Positions 9,371 to 17,590 of a stretch of DNA of 64,000 bases are shown one piece after another. The stretch spans positions 1 through 64,000 of the forward strand of contig JBNLBT010000009.1 in NCBI GenBank assembly GCA_050303435.1, given 5' to 3'. The notes under the pieces are model-generated. The model did not search any database. It saw only the letters and a list, made by a program, of their open reading frames with translations, and was not told where the DNA came from. Within the stretch, counting starts at the first letter, position 1, and every line of letters starts with the position of its first letter. The position numbers were made by a program, and so were the translations under genes. The DNA is from JBNLBT01 sp050303435 (GTDB taxonomy: Bacteria; Pseudomonadota; Gammaproteobacteria; Xanthomonadales; Marinicellaceae).

Positions 9371-11579
9371 GTCTAAACCCCTGCGGCAGCAACAGCCCGC
9401 GTTTGGCCCTTTGGCCCAGATAATTGTCCAGATCCTTCCATTTGAATTGCACGTGCCGCTGTTTGGTGTGCACCCTGAATGCACCCTCCATGCCGATCAC
9501 GCCGGCACACACCAGACGTTCTTCTCCGGACTTCAGGCGTTTCGCTGGAATGTTGATCAGCTTGTTGCCCTTGCCTTTGCTCAACTCCGGCAATTCACTC
9601 AAGGGAAACACCAGCATGTGACCGGCGCTGGTGATGCAGGCGATGTGCAGCGCTTCGCCGGCCGGCACCACCGCCGGTTCGATCGCGCTGAAACCGCGCG
9701 GCACGCTCAGCACCTGTTTGCCGGTTTTGGTGCGGCTGTACAATTCTTCGGTGCGTGCGACGAAACCGTAACCGGCCGATGACATCATCACCACGCGTGA
9801 GTCCGGTTCACGACACAACACCGCCACCGGACGCGATTCCTGTTTGATCACAAAACGACTGGTCAGCGGTTCGCCCTGACCGCGCGCGGAGGGCAGTTGA
9901 TGCGCCGGCATGGAAAAACATTTGCCGTCGCTGCCGAGGAACACCGCGGTCAGGTTGCTGCGGCCGCGGTCATGGTGCAGGTAGTCATCGCCGGGTTTGA
10001 ACGCCAGCGCGGCTGCGTCGATGTCGTGGCCCTTGGCCGAACGCACCCAACCGGCCTGCGACAAGACCACGGTCACCGGTTCGCTGGCTATCAGATCGGT
10101 CTCATCGAACACCTGCGCCGACTCACGCTGCACAATGGCGGTGCGCCGTTCATCGCCGTACGCGTCCACGTCCGCACTGATTTCCTGCTTGATCAGGGTT
10201 TTCAGCCGCGCACGGGATTTCAACGTGCCTTCCAACTGCGCCTGTTCTTCCAGCAATTCCGCCTGTTCACTGCGGATTTTCATTTCTTCCAGCTTGGCCA
10301 GATGCCGCAGGCGTGTGTCGAGGATCGCCTCGGCCTGAATTTCTGACAACTTGAAGCGGGCAATCAAGCGCGCTTTCGGCTCTTCTTCTTCGCGGATGAT
10401 GCGGATCACCTCATCGAGATCCAGATACGCAATCAACAGGCCTTCCAGGATGTGCAACCTTTCGTTGACCTTGTCGAGGCGGTGCTGCAATCTGCGGCGC
10501 ACCGTCTCGGTGCGAAAAGCCAGCCATTCCTTGAGTATCTGGCGCAGGTCTTTGACTTGCGGCCGGCGGTCCAGACCGATCATGTTGAGATTCACCTTGT
10601 AGGTTTTTTCCAGATCCGTGGAGGCAAACAGGTGACTCATCAGGGCCTCAAAGTCAATGCGGTTGGAACGCGCGGTGATCACCAGTCGAACCGGATTCTG
10701 GTGGTCCGATTCATCGCGCACGTTCACCACCATGGGCAGCTTGCGGGCGTTCATTTGGCTGGCAATCTGATCCAGCACCTTGCCTCCGGACGCCTGGTGC
10801 GGCAGCGCATCGATGATCAGGTCGTTGCCTTCGCGTCGCCATTTGGCCCGCATGCGCAGTGAGCCGTGGCCGCTGCGATAGAAATCCACCATGTCTTCAC
10901 GCGGTGTGATGATTTCGGCCTGAGTCGGGTAATCGGGCGCCGGGATGAACCGGCACAGGTCTTCCACATCGGCGTCGGGCTTGTCCAGCAAGTGAAACAA
11001 CGCGGCCCCGACCTCCCGCAGGTTGTGCGGCGGCACGTCGGTGGCCATGCCTACGGCGATGCCGGATGCGCCGTTGAGCAGAATGTTGGGCAAGCGCGCT
11101 GGCAGCCACAGCGGTTCGCTCAGTGTGCCGTCAAAATTTGGCCCCCAGTCCACCGTGCCCATTGGCAGTTCCGTCAACAGGGATTTGGCGTACGGCATCA
11201 GGCGACTTTCGGTGTAGCGCATGGCGGCGAACGATTTGGGGTCGTCCTGGGTGCCAAAATTGCCCTGGCCGTCCACCAGCGGGTGGCGATAAGAGAACGG
11301 CTGCGCCATCAGCACCATGGCCTCGTAACAGGCCGAATCGCCGTGCGGATGGAACTTGCCGATCACGTCACCGATGGTGCGCGCGGATTTTTTATGTTTC
11401 GATTGCGCCGACAGGCCCAGCTCGCTCATGGCATAGACGATGCGCCGCTGCACTGGTTTGAGCCCGTCGCCAATGAATGGCAGGGCCCGGTCCAGCACCA
11501 CGTACATGGAATAGTCGAGGTAGGCTTTCTCCGCGTATTCGCCCATCGACATGCGTTCGTAATCGAGCAATTCTGACAT
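9342..11579 (-). CDS. parC: DNA topoisomerase IV subunit A
   Basis: 745 aa, close to the usual ParC length. It is the breakage-reunion subunit that decatenates daughter chromosomes with ParE, which is not in the window. The catalytic Tyr is in AAMRYTESRL and the quinolone-resistance region reads GKFHPHGDSACYEAMV, with the Ser and Glu that are found in quinolone-sensitive enzymes. The C-terminal part (about 490-745) is the beta-pinwheel DNA-wrapping domain and lacks a gyrase-type GyrA-box, supporting ParC over GyrA. Start ATG 11579 gives MSELLDYERMSMGEYAEKAYLDYSM-like N-terminus, which is standard for the family. Confidence 0.95.
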   Translation of the reverse strand: MSELLDYERMSMGEYAEKAYLDYSMYVVLDRALPFIGDGLKPVQRRIVYAMSELGLSAQSKHKKSARTIGDVIGKFHPHGDSACYEAMVLMAQPFSYRHPLVDGQGNFGTQDDPKSFAAMRYTESRLMPYAKSLLTELPMGTVDWGPNFDGTLSEPLWLPARLPNILLNGASGIAVGMATDVPPHNLREVGAALFHLLDKPDADVEDLCRFIPAPDYPTQAEIITPREDMVDFYRSGHGSLRMRAKWRREGNDLIIDALPHQASGGKVLDQIASQMNARKLPMVVNVRDESDHQNPVRLVITARSNRIDFEALMSHLFASTDLEKTYKVNLNMIGLDRRPQVKDLRQILKEWLAFRTETVRRRLQHRLDKVNERLHILEGLLIAYLDLDEVIRIIREEEEPKARLIARFKLSEIQAEAILDTRLRHLAKLEEMKIRSEQAELLEEQAQLEGTLKSRARLKTLIKQEISADVDAYGDERRTAIVQRESAQVFDETDLIASEPVTVVLSQAGWVRSAKGHDIDAAALAFKPGDDYLHHDRGRSNLTAVFLGSDGKCFSMPAHQLPSARGQGEPLTSRFVIKQESRPVAVLCREPDSRVVMMSSAGYGFVARTEELYSRTKTGKQVLSVPRGFSAIEPAVVPAGEALHIACITSAGHMLVFPLSELPELSKGKGNKLINIPAKRLKSGEERLVCAGVIGMEGAFRVHTKQRHVQFKWKDLDNYLGQRAKRGLLLPQGFRHVERIETLD

Positions 11580-11675
11580 ATTGTGTTGTCCGTTGAACAA
11601 CCCCCGATTCTACCAAGTCCGACCGGCATTGCTCAAGCGATTCCGTCACTTCACCTCGCTGTCAGCACCGCCCGA

Positions 11676-11704
11676 TTGAACATACGAATAAATTCGTTTA
11701 TACT
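11676..11704 (+). promoter_or_regulatory. Strong sigma70 promoter for the 11733 operon
   Basis: TTGAAC (11676-11681) and TATACT (11699-11704) are spaced by exactly 17 nt. It lies 29 nt upstream of the start codon at 11733 and divergently from parC. The imperfect palindrome ACGAATAAATTCGT sits in the spacer and could be an operator. Confidence 0.75.
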
Positions 11705-11732
11705 CAATTCAATCACGCCCATGGAGAGACGC

Positions 11733-12803
11733 ATGCGAACATTCATCTGTTGCCTCACCCTGCTTTGGAGCACCGCTGCGCTGTGCACTGAGCACACCCA
11801 GTACAGCAAACAACAACTTGACCGACTGTTGACCGATGCACAAAAAACTCAGCAGGCTCGCGACTGGCTGCGCAACTATTTCCTCACCCCGGACCCTTTG
11901 CACTACACGCGTCAGGCGGTCGATCAATCCAACGATGCGCTGGAGCTGGAGATGCGCCTGTGGATGCTGGCCGACCAGTTGGCCACCGCGCCGCCGCAAG
12001 CGGGCCATCAAGACACCCTGAAATGGTTGAGCAACTACGCGCCGCAGGCCTGGATCGCACACCCGGAAAGCCACGGCGAAGCCAGCCAACCGGCCTTTGC
12101 TGTTAAGTCCCGGGCGCAGGGTGCACTGAATTTGTGGCAGTCTCAGCGCCTGCAAGCGGCCTATCAACAGGCCATCTCAGGCCAAACCCGCTTTGATCTC
12201 GTTCAGTGGCAACGCGATCACACAACGCACCACAATCTGGCCCTGCACGCGTTCCGCGGGGCCCTTCAAGCACTGCCGCACAAATCGGTGCAGAATTTCT
12301 GGCGCAGTCATGCGCCCGACCTGTTGCCACAAGCCCCTTCACTGGCGGTGGCCACCGCGCTGGCCATGAACGATTTGGATGTTTTATCGCAGGTCGTGGC
12401 CGCTGTGCCCGAAGCCCACGCCACCCAACTGCTGCAGCGCGCCATGCGGGCATTGCCAGAATCCGATCGGGTCGCGCTGCTGTTGCACGCGGCGCAACAC
12501 AAGCCCACCCGTGCATTTGCCATCACCTTGATGAAACCGCTGGCTGATCGGCACCTGCGGGTGCGCGATCAGCTGCGGTCGTTTTTACACACCGCCGCGC
12601 TGCGCGAAGCCGCGGCCTTCGCGCTCAGTGGACTGAGCGACCCCGACGCGCTGGGGGCATTGGCTGCGTTGGCCATGCACAGCGACAAAGACACCCGTGC
12701 GGCTGTGGCTCTGAGTTTGCACCTGAACCCCAGTGCCGCAGCCAAGGCACAGCTGCTACGCATCCAGGGGACCACCCCCGGGGAGAATCGCCATGAACAC
12801 TGA
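11733..12803 (+). CDS. Exported helical-repeat protein of unknown function
   Basis: 356-aa protein with a short signal peptide (MRTFICCLTLLWSTAALC); the Cys at the end could be a lipobox but the context LWSTAALC is not classical. The remainder is alpha-helical and rich in Ala, Leu and Gln, with a C-terminal stretch (about 250-345) that looks like HEAT-type repeats (for example REAAAFALSGLSDPDALGAL). ATG 11733 is chosen over ATG 11721 because GGAGAG lies 7 nt upstream of it. It overlaps the downstream carboxypeptidase by 11 nt, so the two are translationally coupled and may act together, for example as a chaperone or inhibitor of the protease (inference). I do not recognise a named family. Confidence 0.7.
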   Translation: MRTFICCLTLLWSTAALCTEHTQYSKQQLDRLLTDAQKTQQARDWLRNYFLTPDPLHYTRQAVDQSNDALELEMRLWMLADQLATAPPQAGHQDTLKWLSNYAPQAWIAHPESHGEASQPAFAVKSRAQGALNLWQSQRLQAAYQQAISGQTRFDLVQWQRDHTTHHNLALHAFRGALQALPHKSVQNFWRSHAPDLLPQAPSLAVATALAMNDLDVLSQVVAAVPEAHATQLLQRAMRALPESDRVALLLHAAQHKPTRAFAITLMKPLADRHLRVRDQLRSFLHTAALREAAAFALSGLSDPDALGALAALAMHSDKDTRAAVALSLHLNPSAAAKAQLLRIQGTTPGENRHEH

Positions 12804-15423
12804 ACGCATTGCACTGCTCATCGCGCTGCTGCTGTCAAGCGCATGGGCGCCGGCTCAAATCATCGGTGGCAACGACCCGGAAATCATCTCCTGGACCGAA
12901 TCCAACAGCCTCCTGGGACTGGGGTATCCGGTGCCGATTCCAGTGGACACACCGGAACCGTTTGACGGTTTTCGCACGCACGCCGGGTTGCATGCAAAAC
13001 ATCAGTCCCTGGCCATGAGCAACCCGAACGTGAGCGGGCATGTGGTGGGACAGACGCACGCCAACCGCGACATCTGGGCGTATCTGCTCAGCGACGCCAA
13101 CGGCGTCACTGTTTACGGTCAGCCGGAAGGCGCCATGCTGATCAACGGCGGCATTCATGCGCGCGAGTGGCAGTCTCCGGAAGTGGTCACGGGTGTGATT
13201 GAGTTGCTGGCCGCCAACAGCGCGGATCAGGGCCTGTACCAGTACCTGCTGGAAAACACCGCGATCGTCACCATACCGGTCAACAACGTTGACGGATTTC
13301 TGCAAACCCAGCGCTACCCCGAACAGAACTGGATGTTCTCCGACATCGCCTTTCCCGACTCATCGCCACGCGATGGGCGCATGCGCCGCAAAAACATGCG
13401 CGACACCGACGAAGTGTTGACCACTTTCGAGGATCACCTCAACGGCATTGACCTGAACCGCAACAACGACCCGTACTGGGCCAGCAGCGAAAACGGCCCC
13501 AATCCGCGCTCGTCTGGCGACGCCCGTTCCCTGGTGTATCGTGGCGCCTTTGCGCAATCGGAACCCGAATCCCTGGCGCGCATTGCCGCGGCCAATCTGG
13601 TGCCCGAAGACAGCCTGAGAATCTACACCGACATGCATTCGTTTTCGCAAGTGTTTTTTTCCGCCACCACCGTGAATGTGGTCAGAAACCAGTTGCAAAA
13701 CCGGCTGTTGGATGTGCTCACCCGCCACCACGCCGCTTACCCCGCAGGTAAAGTGTATTTCAATTCTCCGGGCCCTGCGCAGGCCGGCATCGGCTCCACC
13801 GACGAGTATTTTGCGGAAAATTATCTGATCCCTTCGTGGACCCTTGAAATCGAACCGTCCGGCGGCAGTCACCCGAATCTGCCCGGCACCGGCGCCGACT
13901 ACGGCGGTTTTGCCAACAACGGCCACGACGGATTCATTTTGCCGGAGTCACAGATCCGCCGGGTGCGGGAGGAGCTGGCCGCTTCACTGAGCATCGGCTG
14001 GTACATGCAGGCCGGCCCACCGGCGGTGCAACAAATCCGCGTGGTCAATCTGGCCACCGAAGAAACCGTTTACTGGGCCAGCTGGGACTGGCAGGGCGAG
14101 AACGCGCGGATCTTGCATGAACAGATCATTGACGTGCTGGTGCCTGGTCAGGACCACGCCCTGATCGTGGGTTTCAACAAACCCATGCGCGCGCGCAATG
14201 CCCAAGGCGCCACCGCCCAGTTGCAAGGCCAGGCGATTAACCTGACGCCCGCGATCTCGGCCACGATCAATGGCACAGCGGTTGAGCTTGAACTGCACAA
14301 CGGCGCCTGGCTGAACCAGTCCGAATCCGCCTGGAATCGTTTCTTACGTTATCGCGACGACAGCTATCGCGTGGATTTTCGCCTGCCCGATGACCTCAAT
14401 TTGAATGGCAACGAACGCATTCAGTGGCACATCGACACCACCGACATGACGGCTCAGAAACTCGACGCTGAACCGCAGACCGCGGTGCGCTGGCAGAACG
14501 GCGGCTGGAACGCCTATGAGGGCAATCCCCTGCCCGGGCAATTCGGCGGCGTTGACGACGCCTACCTGGTGCCGCTGGGCACGCAAAGCCTCAACACACA
14601 CCCGGCGCGCGCCGGACAAAGCGCGGTGTATTATGCGCCGCAACGCGATGGCGAAGGGTTTTCACTGGAAAACCTGCCGGACGGGCGCAGCTGGGTGCAG
14701 TGGTTCAGTTACGATGAAAACGGCGGGCAACGCTGGTATTTTGGCGTCGGTCAGCGCGACGGCAACCTGGTGCGCATCGACCCGTTCATGACCACTTCGG
14801 GCGGCAATTTCAACGGTCAGTTTGATCTGGACGATGTGGACTTGATCCCGCAGGGCGTGCTGCAATTGCTGTTCATGCCCGGTCAGGTGGACGGCGATGG
14901 CCACCTGAGTTACAACGTGCACATGCATTTCACCGATCTGGGCGGACGCGTGCTGCAATACGACATGGCGCCGCTGACGCAATTGCAGGGTCTTGAACTC
15001 ACCGAACAGCAACCCATGCCGCAATTAAACGACGGCCCGGGCCGTTTCAGCGGTTCCTACTACAACGCGCAGCGCAACGGCGAGGGCTTCATTGTCGAGG
15101 TGCTCACCGACGACCGCGTGTTGTTGCAATGGTACACCTATGACCCGGATGGCGCGCAACAATGGGTGCAAGGCGTGGGCCTGCTGAGCCTGACCACAAA
15201 CGGCATTGAAGTGACATTTGATGATCTGATCTACACGCAAGGCGCGCGCTTTGGAGACGCGTTTGATCCGGACGATGTTGAGCGGCTGCCGTGGGGCAGT
15301 GCGACGCTGCAATTGCAATGCGACGGTGGCCACATCAGTTACACAAGCAACCGCGCGGGGCATCAAAGTGGCGAATTTGATCTGATCAGACTGACCTCAC
15401 TGGAAGGCATTGCCTGCAACTGA
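12793..15423 (+). CDS. Secreted M14 zinc carboxypeptidase with two C-terminal repeat modules
   Basis: 876-aa exported metallocarboxypeptidase. Signal peptide is residues 1-20. Zinc ligands are H122 and E125 (GGIHAREWQSPE) and H282 (YTDMHSFSQ); the catalytic Glu is E352 in TLEIEPSGG, the substrate-carboxylate Arg region is GIDLNRNND. After the catalytic domain (to about residue 415) comes a beta-rich linker, then two copies of a 125-residue module (about 609-735 and 752-876). Both share YY..QR.GEGF..E.L, QW..YD..G.Q.W..GVG and FD.DDV...P.G. ATG 12793 has GGGGAGA 7 nt upstream. The modules are probably for surface retention or substrate binding (inference). Confidence 0.9.
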   Translation: MNTERIALLIALLLSSAWAPAQIIGGNDPEIISWTESNSLLGLGYPVPIPVDTPEPFDGFRTHAGLHAKHQSLAMSNPNVSGHVVGQTHANRDIWAYLLSDANGVTVYGQPEGAMLINGGIHAREWQSPEVVTGVIELLAANSADQGLYQYLLENTAIVTIPVNNVDGFLQTQRYPEQNWMFSDIAFPDSSPRDGRMRRKNMRDTDEVLTTFEDHLNGIDLNRNNDPYWASSENGPNPRSSGDARSLVYRGAFAQSEPESLARIAAANLVPEDSLRIYTDMHSFSQVFFSATTVNVVRNQLQNRLLDVLTRHHAAYPAGKVYFNSPGPAQAGIGSTDEYFAENYLIPSWTLEIEPSGGSHPNLPGTGADYGGFANNGHDGFILPESQIRRVREELAASLSIGWYMQAGPPAVQQIRVVNLATEETVYWASWDWQGENARILHEQIIDVLVPGQDHALIVGFNKPMRARNAQGATAQLQGQAINLTPAISATINGTAVELELHNGAWLNQSESAWNRFLRYRDDSYRVDFRLPDDLNLNGNERIQWHIDTTDMTAQKLDAEPQTAVRWQNGGWNAYEGNPLPGQFGGVDDAYLVPLGTQSLNTHPARAGQSAVYYAPQRDGEGFSLENLPDGRSWVQWFSYDENGGQRWYFGVGQRDGNLVRIDPFMTTSGGNFNGQFDLDDVDLIPQGVLQLLFMPGQVDGDGHLSYNVHMHFTDLGGRVLQYDMAPLTQLQGLELTEQQPMPQLNDGPGRFSGSYYNAQRNGEGFIVEVLTDDRVLLQWYTYDPDGAQQWVQGVGLLSLTTNGIEVTFDDLIYTQGARFGDAFDPDDVERLPWGSATLQLQCDGGHISYTSNRAGHQSGEFDLIRLTSLEGIACN

Positions 15424-15480
15424 TCTTGGGCCTGGCACGCAAAGTGCAGGGCATTGATCTGATAACAATGACGGGTTAAA

Positions 15481-17286
15481 TCAGCTGACGGCCTGTTTGA
15501 ATTGACTGGTCTGTCTGGCCTGATACACAACCACGCGGTTGCGTCCCGATGATTTGCTTTGATACATGGCCTCATCGGCGTGGGTCAACAGGTCGGTGTA
15601 TTGACGCCCGGATATGGAGGTGTCGGTGACGCCGAAACTGGCCGAAATCATGAACGTGTAACCGGTTTCTCCGGTGTCGATGTCATTCAGTTCGGCGCGG
15701 CATTTTTCGGCAAATTCGGCCAGACGTGCAGCCCCGGCACCTTCCATGACGATGGCAAACTCTTCCCCACCCAGGCGGCCGAAATTGCAGCGGTTGCATG
15801 GAATCCGTCGGCACGCTTCCATGACTTTTCTCAACACCCAGTCGCCCACCATGTGACCGTACTTGTCGTTAACCTGTTTGAAATGATCCAGGTCAAATAT
15901 GCAAAAACTTAAGGTGTCTTTCTTTTTCTCGCTGGTCTTCAGCAGACGTTGCATGACCTGGTCGAAATGGTTGCGTGCAAACACACCGGTCAGCTGATCG
16001 TAGTCAGCCAGCTTTTTAAACCCTTTGGCTTTGGCGCGAATGGCGTGCGCCCAGATGAATATTCCCAACAATATCAGCGACAACAGCAGGATCAGCAACT
16101 TGTTGTTTTCCGCCGCCTTGTCGGTGATGATTTTTTCCAGTTTGAGCAGTTCATTTTCTTTGTTCAGCAATTCGATGCGCTGATTCTTTTCCACGTTCTG
16201 GTGTTTCACCATCTGAAATGCCAGCGACTGTTTGGCCGCGTCATCCAGGTAGGCCTTGTCGGCGTTCAACAGGCGTTCGTGGTAACTCAAAGCCTGTTTG
16301 TAATCGTTGTGCAGGGAATGGTACTGATACAACAGGTCCAGCGACTCTCGCAACTGGATGGAAAAGCCTTGTTGATTGTGCTGGTTGACGGTTTTTTCCG
16401 CGTATTCACGCGACAATTCGTGTTGCTGCAGTTGCCAATAGGCTTTGGCCAGGGTGTTGTTGTACAGGCCAATCAGGTTTGAGTAGCGGGTCTCTTCGAC
16501 GCCTGAGCGATGCGACAGGAGCAATTCCAGCGCCTGCGCAGCCAGGCCGTTCTGGATCAACATGTTGGCCTGTGTGACCCGGATGATGTTGCTGTAAATG
16601 GATTCGCCGATGCGTTCGCAGCGCTCTATGGCGGCATCAATTTGCGCGTCTTCCGGTGACATCTTGCCCGCATTCAACAAATAGCGCATCTTATTGTGCA
16701 TGGCCGAACAGGCGTTGCGTTCGGTCGGTTCATCATTCAGCACCAGCTCGGCAAAACTGGCCGACAACTCGTGATTGCTGAGCAAACGGTACACCACCGA
16801 GGCGACCAGCAAGCCGCGGTGTTTGACGTCTTTGTTGTCGATCTCATCCAGCTGTTCCAACGCCTGGTCGAGGTAATTGATGGACTCTGAGTAGCGTCGC
16901 AGCAGGGCCAGCATGTTGGTGATGGAGATGCGTACGCGAAACGCCAGCTCCTGATCCTCAGTGCGCGCCAGCAAACTTTCATACAGGGTCAGCGCCTGAT
17001 CGTATTCCCCCAGATAAGCCAGGCGGTAGCCCGACAGATATTGGTAGAATTCACCTTGCTTTTCAGTGAAAAAGGTTTGTTTTTGTTCCAATGCATCCAT
17101 CGCTTCGATGAAGCGCTGATGGTCTTTGGTGCGGGATTTTTCTGCGGCTTGAAGCAATCCGGCCACATCCAGATGCGGCATCGGCATTGACTGATCGGCC
17201 TGTGCGTTGGCACAAATCAACACGCACAGAAGGAACCGGAATGCGTTGAATACGCAGCGTACAGGTTGTCTGGATGACAGCCTCAT
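15481..17286 (-). CDS. TPR-containing membrane diguanylate cyclase
   Basis: 601 aa. A signal sequence (about 1-32) leads to a periplasmic region of TPR-like helical repeats (about 40-360), a coiled coil (VEKNQRIELLNKENELLK), one membrane segment (LLILLLSLILLGIFIWAHAI, about 400-420), and a cytoplasmic GGDEF domain with the active signature GGEEF near residue 505. It should synthesise c-di-GMP in response to a periplasmic ligand bound by the TPR part. The RxxD inhibitory site expected 5 residues before GGEEF is not seen, so product feedback may be absent. It lies 75 nt downstream of the borosin precursor gene, separated by a hairpin, so linkage to that locus is uncertain. Confidence 0.9.
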   Translation of the reverse strand: MRLSSRQPVRCVFNAFRFLLCVLICANAQADQSMPMPHLDVAGLLQAAEKSRTKDHQRFIEAMDALEQKQTFFTEKQGEFYQYLSGYRLAYLGEYDQALTLYESLLARTEDQELAFRVRISITNMLALLRRYSESINYLDQALEQLDEIDNKDVKHRGLLVASVVYRLLSNHELSASFAELVLNDEPTERNACSAMHNKMRYLLNAGKMSPEDAQIDAAIERCERIGESIYSNIIRVTQANMLIQNGLAAQALELLLSHRSGVEETRYSNLIGLYNNTLAKAYWQLQQHELSREYAEKTVNQHNQQGFSIQLRESLDLLYQYHSLHNDYKQALSYHERLLNADKAYLDDAAKQSLAFQMVKHQNVEKNQRIELLNKENELLKLEKIITDKAAENNKLLILLLSLILLGIFIWAHAIRAKAKGFKKLADYDQLTGVFARNHFDQVMQRLLKTSEKKKDTLSFCIFDLDHFKQVNDKYGHMVGDWVLRKVMEACRRIPCNRCNFGRLGGEEFAIVMEGAGAARLAEFAEKCRAELNDIDTGETGYTFMISASFGVTDTSISGRQYTDLLTHADEAMYQSKSSGRNRVVVYQARQTSQFKQAVS

Positions 17287-17304
17287 TGCGTTGAATGGAA
17301 GGAT

Positions 17305-17351
17305 CGGGAATCAGGCACTCTGTTCATTGTCGGTGCAGAGTGCCGTTCCCG
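17305..17351 (-). terminator. Strong stem-loop after the borosin precursor gene (attenuator/terminator-like, no T-run)
   Basis: Inner stem GGCACTCTG (17314-17322) pairs perfectly with CAGAGTGCC (17336-17344) around a 13-nt loop. An outer stem CGGGAA (17305-17310) pairs with TTCCCG (17346-17351). It starts 11 nt after the precursor stop codon. There is no poly-T tail, so it may act as a 3' stabiliser, processing site or weak terminator that separates precursor expression from the cyclase gene. Confidence 0.6.
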
Positions 17352-17361
17352 CAAGCATGCG

Positions 17362-17550
17362 TTATACGACGTCTTCGTCTTCGTCGTCGCCTGGCTCAAG
17401 CACACAAATCAGATCGTGTCCCTTGCGCAACAGTTTGGCCATGTTTTCATGATCAACATTGAATTCATTGAGCATTTCCCGCAGCGAGGAAAATTGATTC
17501 AAAGACGCGGATTGCCCCATCAGTTCAAGTTGATTGATCAAATTTTTCAT
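17362..17550 (-). CDS. Split-borosin precursor peptide
   Basis: 62-aa peptide encoded 40 nt downstream of a borosin-type N-methyltransferase on the same strand. ATG 17550 is preceded by AAGGGGTG, a strong ribosome site, which supports a real, well-translated gene. The N-terminal about 48 residues are predicted helical (NLINQLELMGQSASL; SSLREMLNEFN; HENMAKLLRKG) and fit the borosin binding domain that docks a discrete precursor on its methyltransferase. The C-terminus, LICVLEPGDDEDEDVV, would be the core plus acidic tail; the hydrophobic ICVL or the terminal VV are plausible N-methylation targets. That it is a substrate is inferred from gene pairing and layout, as in SonA/SonM of Shewanella. 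The methylated positions and mature product are unknown. Confidence 0.82.
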   Translation of the reverse strand: MKNLINQLELMGQSASLNQFSSLREMLNEFNVDHENMAKLLRKGHDLICVLEPGDDEDEDVV

Positions 17551-17590
17551 GCTTCACCCCTTTTTAGCAAATTGTGTGTAATTTTGGATA

